This document shows positions 1 to 5,574 of a stretch of DNA of 5,675 nt, in pieces. How positions within the stretch are numbered: position 1 is the first letter of the stretch; the number at the start of each line of letters is the position of its first letter. Source of the stretch: Bacillota bacterium (GTDB taxonomy: Bacteria; Bacillota; Clostridia; Peptostreptococcales; Anaerovoracaceae). The translations under genes were made by a program, and so were the position numbers. The DNA is taken from positions 1 to 5,675 of the forward strand of contig JAQSXD010000270.1 of the NCBI GenBank assembly GCA_029266295.1, written 5' to 3'. A model generated the notes under the pieces. That model did no database searches, had not been told where the DNA came from, and saw nothing but the letters and a program-made list of their open reading frames with translations.

Positions 1-39
1 ACCTGTCGGATTTTGAATTGTTAGTTGTTTTTCATACAT
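1..39 (-). CDS. HPr-family PTS phosphocarrier, N-terminal fragment (runs off left edge)
   Basis: Only 13 codons are visible. They read MYEKQLTIQNPTG and then leave the window. HPr proteins begin with a beta strand of this kind and then have G-(I/L)-H-A-R-P, with the phosphorylated histidine at about residue 15. Here G13 falls exactly where that glycine should be, so the active-site histidine would lie two codons beyond the edge. The start is well supported by GGAGAG six bases upstream. HPr carries phosphate from enzyme I to sugar-specific PTS components in the cytoplasm. The gene is divergent from the SorC regulator, which would fit a PTS used by this locus. It could also be the HPr-like domain of a larger PTS protein. 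The family call rests on a very short stretch and is an inference. Confidence 0.6.
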   Translation of the reverse strand, partial: MYEKQLTIQNPTG

Positions 40-45
40 AGTAAA

Positions 46-51
46 CTCTCC
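46..51 (-). promoter_or_regulatory. Ribosome binding site of the HPr-like gene
   Basis: On the minus strand GGAGAG lies six bases before the ATG at 39. It supports this ATG over the one at 35, which opens a frame that stops after three codons. Confidence 0.6.
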
Positions 52-78
52 ATTTTCACTAGCTGTCGTAATGGACTC

Positions 79-87
79 ATTGTAGCA
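79..87 (-). promoter_or_regulatory. Possible extended -10 promoter for the HPr-like gene
   Basis: The minus strand reads TGCTACAAT, a TGn extended -10 followed by TACAAT, one mismatch from the sigma-A consensus. Transcription would begin near 72 and leave a leader of about 33 nt. No good -35 box is seen at 17 bp (TTCCTG), so the promoter depends on the extended -10 or on an activator. Confidence 0.4.
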
Positions 88-144
88 CGTTTGTATCATC
101 CCAGGAACAACATTTTTTGTAATGAAGAATCGGTTCTCTGTACA

Positions 145-175
145 AAAACTAGTTTTCTCAAACCATAGTTTTCTC
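145..175. repeat. 12-bp palindrome with overlapping 10-bp direct repeat
   Basis: AAAACTAGTTTT (145-156) is a perfect palindrome. Its right half belongs to TAGTTTTCTC (150-159), which recurs exactly at 166-175, a 16-bp period. This lies in the middle of the AT-rich divergent region between the HPr-like gene and the regulator. It may be a protein binding site upstream of the HPr-like promoter, but AT-rich DNA makes short repeats common. The rest of 88-249 shows no gene or recognised motif. Confidence 0.3.
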
Positions 176-249
176 TAATTCATTCATTTTTCAATACTTA
201 CAAGGATATCAACAAAAACATCGTTTTTGATTGGCCATCCATTTTTTAG

Positions 250-278
250 TTTACACATGTTCAATTATGTAATACAAT
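250..278 (+). promoter_or_regulatory. Sigma-A-type promoter of the SorC-family regulator
   Basis: TTTACA (250-255) and TACAAT (273-278) are separated by 17 bp. Each differs from consensus at one base. The start of transcription would be near 285, giving a leader of about 40 nt. A 20-bp-spaced repeat overlaps the spacer and -10 box, which suggests autoregulation. Confidence 0.7.
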
Positions 279-282
279 GTTC
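257..282 (+). promoter_or_regulatory. Candidate SorC-regulator operator A, 20-bp direct repeat
   Basis: ATGTTC occurs at 257-262 and 277-282, exactly 20 bp apart. The left copy extends to GTTCAATT. The same GTTCAATT-N12-GTTC arrangement occurs before the transketolase operon. The site covers the -35/-10 spacer and the -10 box of the regulator promoter, a position suited to repression. The regulator as the binding protein is inferred from family and context. Confidence 0.4.
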
Positions 283-323
283 TTGGTCGAAAGATCCAAC
301 GATACATCAAAGGAGTTTATAAC

Positions 324-1262
324 ATGGAAACAAGAGAAGACCTTCTGATACGGGCAGCGGAATTGTACTACCATCAAGGGTTGAGTCAGAACGCCATCGC
401 AGATATTCTTTGTACTTCGAGACCTACCGTATCCCGTATTCTTGACGAGGCCAGAGAAACAGGCATCGTCCAGATCATCATTCACAGTCCCATCAAGAAA
501 AATCCGGAACTTTCCAAAGAACTGCGTACCAGCTTTCAGCTCAAAGACGCAGTTGTCATCTCCGGAAATTACGAAACCGACGTAGCACTCCAAAAATGCA
601 GCACGGCAGCAGCTCACTTTTTAAGTACGATTCTGGATAACAATATCAGCATCGGCATCACATGGGGGCCTGCCACCAATCATCTGTGCGAAGCCATTGA
701 ACCAAGAGAATTTTACAACATTAACGTTGTTCAAATGGTGGGGTGCCTAGGAACAGGAAATCCCTCTCTGGACGGGTTGGAACTCGCCATGAAAATTTCA
801 TCCAAATTAAAAGGAACTTACTCCAACATATACGCTCCCGCTTATGTAGATAATGAAATCGTCCATAATTATCTGATAAAAGAGCCTCAGATTCAGTCCA
901 CATTAAGAAGAACGCTGAATACAGATATAGTATTGACAGGGATCGGCTCTTTATTCGACAGCACGTCCACCTTGCAGCGAGCCGGGTATCTAACAGAAGA
1001 CGACCGTCAAAATCTACTGAGCAAAGGTGTTGTCGGGCATCTCCTTTCTCGAATGTTTGACGCCAAAGGCAACGAAATCCCTCTGGAAAACAAATACGTC
1101 ATCGCTGCTCCACTGGAAGCATTAAAGACGCCGAAATGGACCATCGGAATCTGCGTCTCCGAAATGAAAGCACTTCCCGCTGTGGCAGCCGTGAAAGCGG
1201 GCTACATCAACACGATGATCTGTGACGAAACTTTGGCTAAACGCATGTTAGAGCTTCGATGA
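324..1262 (+). CDS. SorC/DeoR-family sugar-binding transcriptional regulator
   Basis: A 312-residue cytoplasmic DNA-binding protein of the SorC family (which includes SorC, B. subtilis DeoR and CggR), of normal full length. The N terminus (about 1-55) holds a helix-turn-helix at about residues 21-42, with SRPTVSRIL as recognition helix, followed by the typical EARETGIVQI linker. Residues from about 60 to the end match the sugar-phosphate-binding domain in layout: IGITWGPA near residue 111, a central VVQMVGCLG, LTGIGSLFD and a C-terminal VAAVKAGYINTMICDE. In this family a phosphorylated sugar binds this domain and changes operator binding. The ATG is supported by AAAGGAG eight bases upstream. 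The gene is monocistronic, with its own promoter and terminator. The likely effector is an intermediate of the pathway encoded here. The family is clear; the ligand, and whether it represses or activates, are not. Confidence 0.92.
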   Translation: METREDLLIRAAELYYHQGLSQNAIADILCTSRPTVSRILDEARETGIVQIIIHSPIKKNPELSKELRTSFQLKDAVVISGNYETDVALQKCSTAAAHFLSTILDNNISIGITWGPATNHLCEAIEPREFYNINVVQMVGCLGTGNPSLDGLELAMKISSKLKGTYSNIYAPAYVDNEIVHNYLIKEPQIQSTLRRTLNTDIVLTGIGSLFDSTSTLQRAGYLTEDDRQNLLSKGVVGHLLSRMFDAKGNEIPLENKYVIAAPLEALKTPKWTIGICVSEMKALPAVAAVKAGYINTMICDETLAKRMLELR

Positions 1263-1326
1263 CAAAGTCCTGCCTAAAACGTATCTAGGTCTTCCTTATA
1301 TGGCGCATTTCCCTATGAAAACGACA

Positions 1327-1359
1327 AAAACCTCCTGAGCAAACCGCTTCGGAGGTTTT
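1327..1359. terminator. Bidirectional intrinsic terminator between regulator and dehydrogenase
   Basis: AAAACCTCC (1327-1335) pairs perfectly with GGAGGTTTT (1351-1359). The inner part can extend through GAGC/GCTTC with small bulges around an AAACC loop. The plus strand continues with a T-rich TTTTCTTAT. The minus strand continues TTTTTGTCGTTTTC. It can therefore end both convergent transcripts. Confidence 0.85.
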
Positions 1360-1400
1360 CTTATCATCTACTTTTCTTCTACATCATCTAGTCTGTTGTT

Positions 1401-2450
1401 TTATTCCATTCCCTCATTGCAGCAAATAACCGCCTTGACACCCTCTCCGTTAATAGAGGCATCAAACCCTTCGCGCCAGTCATCCAGAGAAACAATCTTC
1501 GTAACGATCACCTCAGGAACAACAGTTCCCTCCGCAAGCAATTCGATAGATTTTTCCCAGGAACTCGGTTTTTGACTCCTTGATCCGATATATTCAATCT
1601 CTTTGTGCAGGATCAGATCCGTTGCAATGCATTCTTTTTCTGCAGGAAAAACACCCATCTGAATGACTTTCCCCTTCTTTTTCACAATTTCCAGCCCTTT
1701 GTTTAAAGCAGGAACCGCTCCTGAGCATTCAAACACCTTGTCCACGCCGACACCATCGGTGATTTCTCTAACGACATCCGCCAGATTTTCGTTCATCTGA
1801 TCTACCGTTCTGTCTACCAGAATTTTTTCTTTTCCAACAGCAAACCGTTCTTCATCGCTGGTAAGTCCGGCCAGAATAACATACGCCCCTCGCGCTTTGG
1901 CAACCTGAGCAAGCAGCAGGCCGATGGCACCGGCGCCGAAAATACAAATCGTCTCACCCTTTTGAACATCGCCTTTCTCAATGCTTGCATGAACAGAGCA
2001 GGCAAGCGGCTCTGTCAACGAAGCAGAAAGAAGACTCACATTATCTGGGAGCACATGGACGCTTTCTTCCCGGGAAAGTGTGTATTCCGCCATGCTTCCA
2101 TTCTGGTGCGTGCCGATCCCTTTTCGATTGGAGCAAAGATTATAATCTTTTGTTTTGCAGTAAACACACGTCTCGCAGGTAGCAAAAGTGGTTTCGCTGG
2201 TTACCCTGTCACCTACTTTGATTCGCGTAACTTCCGGCCCTACCTCAGTAACAATGCCGGAAAATTCATGTCCCAAAACCACAGGGGTCTTCGTACTGGC
2301 ATACGTTCCTTTAAAGGCATGGAGATCTGTGCCGCAAATTCCGGAATAAGCTATTTTAATTTTTACCAGATCCCCTTCCGCCTTTGGCTCAGGAATATCC
2401 ATGACAGTCATGTTGTCATACCCTTGGGCAGTCTTCATCACTACTTTCAA
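1401..2450 (-). CDS. Zinc-dependent medium-chain alcohol/polyol dehydrogenase (sorbitol dehydrogenase-like)
   Basis: A 349-residue cytoplasmic NAD(P)-dependent oxidoreductase of the zinc-containing MDR superfamily, of usual length for sorbitol, L-iditol or threonine dehydrogenases. The GroES-like catalytic domain shows C39 in GICGTD, then H61-E62 in LGHEFSG, with E147 in TEPLAC as further active-site residue. The structural zinc lobe is complete: C92, C95, C98 and C106. The Rossmann fold begins at GAGAIG (172-177). The second nucleotide-binding strand ends ILAGLTSDEERF and lacks the usual acidic residue right after the strand, so cofactor choice between NAD and NADP cannot be read. The TTG start is chosen because AGGAGG lies eight bases upstream; the ATG four codons later would be 20 bases away. 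It has its own promoter, divergent from the transketolase operon. Likely substrates are a polyol or ketose/aldose, but the exact one is not determined. Confidence 0.9.
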   Translation of the reverse strand: MKVVMKTAQGYDNMTVMDIPEPKAEGDLVKIKIAYSGICGTDLHAFKGTYASTKTPVVLGHEFSGIVTEVGPEVTRIKVGDRVTSETTFATCETCVYCKTKDYNLCSNRKGIGTHQNGSMAEYTLSREESVHVLPDNVSLLSASLTEPLACSVHASIEKGDVQKGETICIFGAGAIGLLLAQVAKARGAYVILAGLTSDEERFAVGKEKILVDRTVDQMNENLADVVREITDGVGVDKVFECSGAVPALNKGLEIVKKKGKVIQMGVFPAEKECIATDLILHKEIEYIGSRSQKPSSWEKSIELLAEGTVVPEVIVTKIVSLDDWREGFDASINGEGVKAVICCNEGME

Positions 2451-2458
2451 AATGTTTT

Positions 2459-2464
2459 CCTCCT
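2459..2464 (-). promoter_or_regulatory. Ribosome binding site deciding a TTG start
   Basis: The minus strand has a perfect AGGAGG with an eight-base spacer to TTG at 2450. The first in-frame ATG (2438) is too far away, so TTG is the better start for the dehydrogenase. Confidence 0.75.
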
Positions 2465-2470
2465 AGTTTG

Positions 2471-2501
2471 ATCATATGTAACATATATCAATCATATGTT
2501 C
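2471..2501 (-). promoter_or_regulatory. Candidate SorC-regulator operator C, 20-bp direct repeat
   Basis: ATCATATGT occurs at 2471-2479 and again at 2491-2499, exactly 20 bp apart, and the second copy runs on into TGTTC (2497-2501). Each copy contains the palindrome CATATG. The site lies inside the dehydrogenase leader, roughly +34 to +64 from the predicted start, where bound protein could block elongating polymerase. The half-site differs from the GTTCAATT form of sites A and B, so common recognition is less certain here. Confidence 0.35.
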
Positions 2502-2540
2502 AGCTATAGTTTTATTTTTTTAGATTCATTTATAAAATTA

Positions 2541-2569
2541 ATATTAAAGGAGAATTCCTGACTTGTCAA
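2541..2569 (-). promoter_or_regulatory. Sigma-A-type promoter of the dehydrogenase
   Basis: On the minus strand a perfect TTGACA (2569-2564) is followed after 17 bp by TAATAT (2546-2541), which keeps the key first, second and last bases of the -10 box. The transcript would start near 2535, leaving a leader of about 85 nt that includes the repeat at 2471-2501. Confidence 0.6.
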
Positions 2570-2657
2570 CAATCAAACAATGCTTTTTTCACGGTTTATC
2601 AGCTTTTTCAGATGAATTCCTTCTGTTTGCGCTCCCTTATTTTCTGAATACAGACTC

Positions 2658-2686
2658 TTGACACTCCTTCATTCATATGAAATAAT
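2658..2686 (+). promoter_or_regulatory. Sigma-A-type promoter of the transketolase operon
   Basis: A perfect TTGACA (2658-2663) is followed after 17 bp by AATAAT (2681-2686), with TGA directly before it as an extended -10. The palindrome TTCATATGAA (2672-2681) sits in the spacer. The start site would be near 2693, leaving a leader of about 150 nt. The stretch 2570-2657 between the two divergent promoters shows no gene or clear motif. Confidence 0.65.
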
Positions 2687-2699
2687 ATGGTTATCAACC

Positions 2700-2723
2700 G
2701 TTCAATTTTTTCGATATTTGTTC
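2700..2723 (+). promoter_or_regulatory. Candidate SorC-regulator operator B, just downstream of the promoter
   Basis: GTTCAATT begins at 2700 and a second GTTC at 2720, 20 bp later, as in site A at 259-282. The two 24-base segments agree at 15 positions by my alignment, including the eight-base GTTCAATT and the terminal TGTTC. The site would cover about +8 to +31 of the transcript, the same kind of placement as the CggR operator, which lies just after its promoter and blocks transcription. Confidence 0.45.
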
Positions 2724-2809
2724 GCATCATCTGCAATATGCTGCGAATCATCACTTCGGCGAGTAAGAGAAGAACAGCCTTCCTTTCACGGAACGCCCTC
2801 CCGTCCGAA
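2721..2809 (+). other. Leader of the transketolase operon with possible RNA hairpins
   Basis: TTCGCA (2721-2726) is complementary to TGCGAA (2742-2747). TTCC (2780-2783) can pair with GGAA (2790-2793). TTCGG (2755-2759) can pair with CCGAA (2805-2809) to enclose that small hairpin. No known riboswitch class is recognised; in particular I see no conserved TPP-riboswitch motifs, although the operon encodes a thiamine-diphosphate enzyme. No terminator-like stem with a T run is present. The pairings are short and may be chance. Confidence 0.2.
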
Positions 2810-2832
2810 ATGAAATGAATCGAACCGGAAAA

Positions 2833-2836
2833 GGAG
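2833..2836 (+). promoter_or_regulatory. Ribosome binding site deciding the transketolase N-subunit start
   Basis: GGAG within AAAAGGAG lies eight bases before the ATG at 2845. The in-frame ATG at 2815 has no comparable site upstream, so the protein most likely begins MPEKVYSKEE. Confidence 0.7.
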
Positions 2837-2844
2837 TAAAATCA

Positions 2845-3750
2845 ATGCCAGAAAAAGTTTATTCAAAAGAAGAAATTCAAGAAGTGGCTACCAGAGTCAG
2901 AAAAAACATCTTAAGACTAACTCTGGAAAGAGGCGGCTGCTATCTTGGTCAAGCTTGTTCCTCCGCGGAAATTTTTGCCTCATTATATACAGGAATTTTA
3001 AATCTCGGTCCAAGCCTTGGTTCCATGGACGCCATTCCATTCCCGGGAGTTCCTTCTCCCGACAATATGGATTATCCCAAAGGTTCTTTGTACCACGGTG
3101 CATTCGAGGCAGATAAGGACAGGTTCTTTGTTTCACCGGCACACTATGCATCAGTCGTTTACTGCACGCTGGCCGAAACAGGGAGAATCTCTCACCAGGC
3201 TATTGAGAAATTTAATGTTGATGGCTGGAATATGGAAATGATTGGTGCAGAGCACTCACCCGGATTCGAAAACACCGCCGGTTCCCTTGGACAGACCATC
3301 AGTATTGCATGCGGTACAGCGCATGCCAGAAAGCTGAAAAATGAGACAGGAAAGGTTTTCGTACTGCTTTCCGACGGAGAAATTCAGGAGGGGCAGGCAT
3401 GGGAAGCTTTCCAGGCTGCATCTTTCTACAAACTCGACAACGTCGTTGTTTACATTGATGTCAACGGACAGCAGCTGGAGGGATATACAAAGGACGTAAT
3501 GGATATCGAGCCTTTGGCTGCACGACTTGAAGCATTTGGTGCAAAAGTGATGGATGTCGACGGACACGATATCCAGGCAATGATCGATGCATCCAAAGTT
3601 GAGCATGAAGGCAAACCTCTGGTAGTCCTGTGCAGAACATCTGCTGCCCATGGAATTCCGCTTTTGGAAAAGAGAAAACCATTCCTTCATTTTGTCCGGG
3701 TCGGCAATGACGAAATGGATGATTTCAAAAAATTCTACGAACAGATGTAG
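2845..3750 (+). CDS. Transketolase, N-terminal (thiamine-diphosphate-binding) subunit
   Basis: A 301-residue cytoplasmic protein, slightly longer than usual for the N-terminal half of a split transketolase. It would supply the cofactor pyrophosphate and metal site and pair with the next gene's product to transfer a two-carbon ketol unit between sugar phosphates. The cofactor motif is LSDGEIQEGQAWEA (about 175-188), with D177 and N207 (in YIDVNGQQ) as likely metal ligands. TAGSLGQ (144-150) and DGHD (239-242) are also typical. Departures are visible: the usual SKGH is SPAH (97-100, H100 kept), the glycine after GSLGQ is T151, and residues about 56-90 hold a longer Pro/Gly-rich segment than I expect between LNL and the DRF motif. 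This points to a divergent subfamily whose substrate may not be the standard pentose phosphates. First gene of a three-gene operon, 22 bp before the C-terminal subunit. Confidence 0.92.
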   Translation: MPEKVYSKEEIQEVATRVRKNILRLTLERGGCYLGQACSSAEIFASLYTGILNLGPSLGSMDAIPFPGVPSPDNMDYPKGSLYHGAFEADKDRFFVSPAHYASVVYCTLAETGRISHQAIEKFNVDGWNMEMIGAEHSPGFENTAGSLGQTISIACGTAHARKLKNETGKVFVLLSDGEIQEGQAWEAFQAASFYKLDNVVVYIDVNGQQLEGYTKDVMDIEPLAARLEAFGAKVMDVDGHDIQAMIDASKVEHEGKPLVVLCRTSAAHGIPLLEKRKPFLHFVRVGNDEMDDFKKFYEQM

Positions 3751-3772
3751 CTTAGAAGTGAGGTAACCTAGA

Positions 3773-4762
3773 ATGAAAATAGAAGTAAATACACATGAAA
3801 AAAATATGATCAAATGGGCATCCGAGCATCCGGAAGCCGTGGTATTATCAGGAGATCTGGGCAGTTCCTGCGAGATCAAAGGATTTCTGAACACTTATCC
3901 GGATCGTTATTTCTCTTTAGGCATCGCAGAGCAGAATATGGTAAGTTGGGCAGCGGGACTCGCAAGAGAAGGCTTCCGTCCATATCTTCATACCTTCGGC
4001 GTCTTTTTATACCGCCGCGTTCTGGATCAGCTCGAAATGTCTGTGGCATATCCCAATCTGCCTGTTACGTTCGTCGGTTTCCTGCCGGGCATCATGACCC
4101 CAGGTGGCGTAACCCATCAGGCGACCAACGATATTGCCGTACTCCGCAACATCCCCAACATGACCATCTTTGACATCGGTGACGCTACGGAAATCGAATC
4201 TGTACTCCAGGTTGCCCACGATGTGAATGGCCCGGTCTTCATCCGCATGCTGCGGAAAGAAGTTCCAAGACTGTTCCCAGCAAATGAGCCGATGGTTTTT
4301 AACAGAGGACGTGTATTAACGGAAGGAACGGATATCGCAATCTTCTCCTCCAGCATTTGCACTGAAGAAGCGATGAGAGCTACGAAAGTCTTGACAGAGA
4401 AAGGCTTATCTATTCAGCATGTACACATTTCAACTTTGAAACCGTTTACCGACCCCACCGTCGTAGAAACCTTGAAAAAAGTAAAATACGGTGCGGTTAC
4501 AATGGAGAACCACGTTACGATCGGTGGTTTGGGAAGCGCGGTAGCTGATGTGATCGCCGAAGAAGGGATCGGTACAAAACTCATCAAAGTAGGAATCCAT
4601 GACACATACACCCATGGAGCTTCGAAAATGTATCTCATGAAAAAATACGGACTTGATGCTTTGACCTTGATCCAAGCGGTTAAAAACCTTACCGGCAAAT
4701 ACTTCGGTATTAGAGAAGAGGATTTAGAAGCTGTTCGTTTTGAGGATTACACTGCCGTTTAG
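3773..4762 (+). CDS. Transketolase, C-terminal (pyrimidine-binding) subunit
   Basis: A 329-residue partner of the preceding protein, of normal length for the C-terminal half. The pyrimidine-binding domain (about 1-165) contains GIAEQNM (50-56), whose E53 is the conserved glutamate that activates thiamine diphosphate. GVTHQATND (112-120) corresponds to the substrate and cofactor loop; the acidic residue usually found before the final aspartate is N119 here. PNMTIFDIGDATE replaces the more usual form with PADA. From about 185 to 305 is the transketolase C-terminal domain, including MENHVTIGGLGSAV (244-257). A GTGAGG site nine bases before the ATG supports the start. The two subunits should assemble as a heterotetramer, with active sites at their interface. 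The altered loop residues agree with altered substrate choice, but this is inference. Confidence 0.93.
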   Translation: MKIEVNTHEKNMIKWASEHPEAVVLSGDLGSSCEIKGFLNTYPDRYFSLGIAEQNMVSWAAGLAREGFRPYLHTFGVFLYRRVLDQLEMSVAYPNLPVTFVGFLPGIMTPGGVTHQATNDIAVLRNIPNMTIFDIGDATEIESVLQVAHDVNGPVFIRMLRKEVPRLFPANEPMVFNRGRVLTEGTDIAIFSSSICTEEAMRATKVLTEKGLSIQHVHISTLKPFTDPTVVETLKKVKYGAVTMENHVTIGGLGSAVADVIAEEGIGTKLIKVGIHDTYTHGASKMYLMKKYGLDALTLIQAVKNLTGKYFGIREEDLEAVRFEDYTAV

Positions 4763-4780
4763 AAACCATGGAGGTACGCA

Positions 4781-5440
4781 ATGTATAAAGCCTGCATATT
4801 TGATTTGGATGGAACGCTGCTCAATACGCTCCATACCATCGCGCACTACAGCAACAAGGCACTGGAGCATTTCGGCTTCGAGAAGCTGCCTTTAGAGAAG
4901 TACCAGGTACTATGCAGACTGTCTTATAAAGAATATTACAAAACATTGTTGAAATTCGGCGGTTGTCCTGAAGATCAGACAGAAGATCTCTACGACCAGA
5001 TCGGAACCTATGATCATCAGGCGTATCTGGAAGATGCGTTATATTTGACCAGACCTTACGAGGGGATCAACGAACTCCTTGAAAAGTTGGCGGAAAAGCG
5101 TATCACACTGGCGGTGCTGACCAACAAACCGGATCATGTTGCTCAAAAGGTCATTACCGCTCTATTCCCGGATACGTTCGATCTATGCGTCGGTCAACTG
5201 CCCGATCAGCCGGCAAAGCCTGATCCCAATGCTCTTCGGAGGGTCGTGGATCTGTTGGGACTGCAAAAGGACGAATGCATTTATGTGGGCGATACGGATG
5301 TTGATATTAAAACAGCGAAAGGTGCCGGTGTTTATTCCATCGCCGCCGCCTGGGGATATCAGCCGATTGAAATGCTTGAGAAAAATGAACCTGATGAGCT
5401 CATTCATAGACCAGAAGAAGTTCTCGCCTACTATCGGTAA
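4781..5440 (+). CDS. HAD-superfamily phosphatase (phosphoglycolate phosphatase-like)
   Basis: A 219-residue soluble hydrolase of the HAD superfamily, of usual length for the Gph-like group with a helical C1 cap. All four motifs are present: DLDGT with nucleophile D8 and acid/base D10; T114 in VLTNKPD; K146 in PAKPDP; and GDTDVD with D171 and D175 binding magnesium. The cap lies between about 15 and 88, ending at the typical RPYEGINELL. It would remove phosphate from a small sugar phosphate or from phosphoglycolate. GGAGG six bases before the ATG, and a gap of only 18 bp after the transketolase C subunit, show that it is cotranscribed. This suggests it acts on a product or side product of that enzyme. 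The specific substrate cannot be read from the sequence. Confidence 0.9.
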   Translation: MYKACIFDLDGTLLNTLHTIAHYSNKALEHFGFEKLPLEKYQVLCRLSYKEYYKTLLKFGGCPEDQTEDLYDQIGTYDHQAYLEDALYLTRPYEGINELLEKLAEKRITLAVLTNKPDHVAQKVITALFPDTFDLCVGQLPDQPAKPDPNALRRVVDLLGLQKDECIYVGDTDVDIKTAKGAGVYSIAAAWGYQPIEMLEKNEPDELIHRPEEVLAYYR

Positions 5441-5497
5441 GCATCTGCGCCAAACGTAGCCTGTGTCAAACATTACGAGTCGTCTCCAAATCACAAC

Positions 5498-5528
5498 AAA
5501 GCCGCACCCATACCGGATGCGGCTTTTT
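5498..5528. terminator. Intrinsic terminator of the transketolase-HAD operon
   Basis: AAAGCCGCA (5498-5506) pairs perfectly with TGCGGCTTT (5518-5526); CC (5508-5509) and GG (5515-5516) extend the stem around a five-base loop. TT follows at once to make a run of five T. The minus strand continues TTTGTTGTGATTT, so it may also end the convergent gene on the right. The region 5441-5497 holds nothing else recognised. Confidence 0.85.
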
Positions 5529-5574
5529 CATGCGCTTAAAGATCGTTATAGACGATTACTGCTTTGATGACAGC

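Noticed and set aside
1316..1329. TGAAAACGACAAAA resembles a catabolite-responsive element.
   Set aside because: It misses the consensus in its right half and lies downstream of the regulator gene next to the terminator stem, far from any promoter.
1962..2471. Plus-strand open frame of 169 codons opposite the dehydrogenase.
   Set aside because: The opposite strand carries a complete dehydrogenase with all zinc ligands and a Rossmann motif; the plus-strand translation shows no domain.
2552..2621. GAATTCCT repeated at 2552-2559 and 2614-2621.
   Set aside because: Two copies of an 8-mer at a 62-bp distance, with no relation to promoter elements, are readily explained by chance.
2815..2844. Ten extra N-terminal residues if the transketolase N subunit starts at the ATG at 2815.
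   Set aside because: There is no Shine-Dalgarno sequence before 2815, while the ATG at 2845 has GGAG at eight bases, and that GGAG would lie inside the longer reading.
2693..2844. TPP riboswitch controlling the thiamine-diphosphate enzyme genes.
   Set aside because: The conserved CTGAGA and CTGATC-type segments are not present in the leader.
3256..3894. Long open minus-strand frame of 212 codons opposite the transketolase genes.
   Set aside because: It lies opposite two clearly recognisable transketolase subunits, has no ribosome binding site I can support, and its translation resembles no family; it is a shadow.
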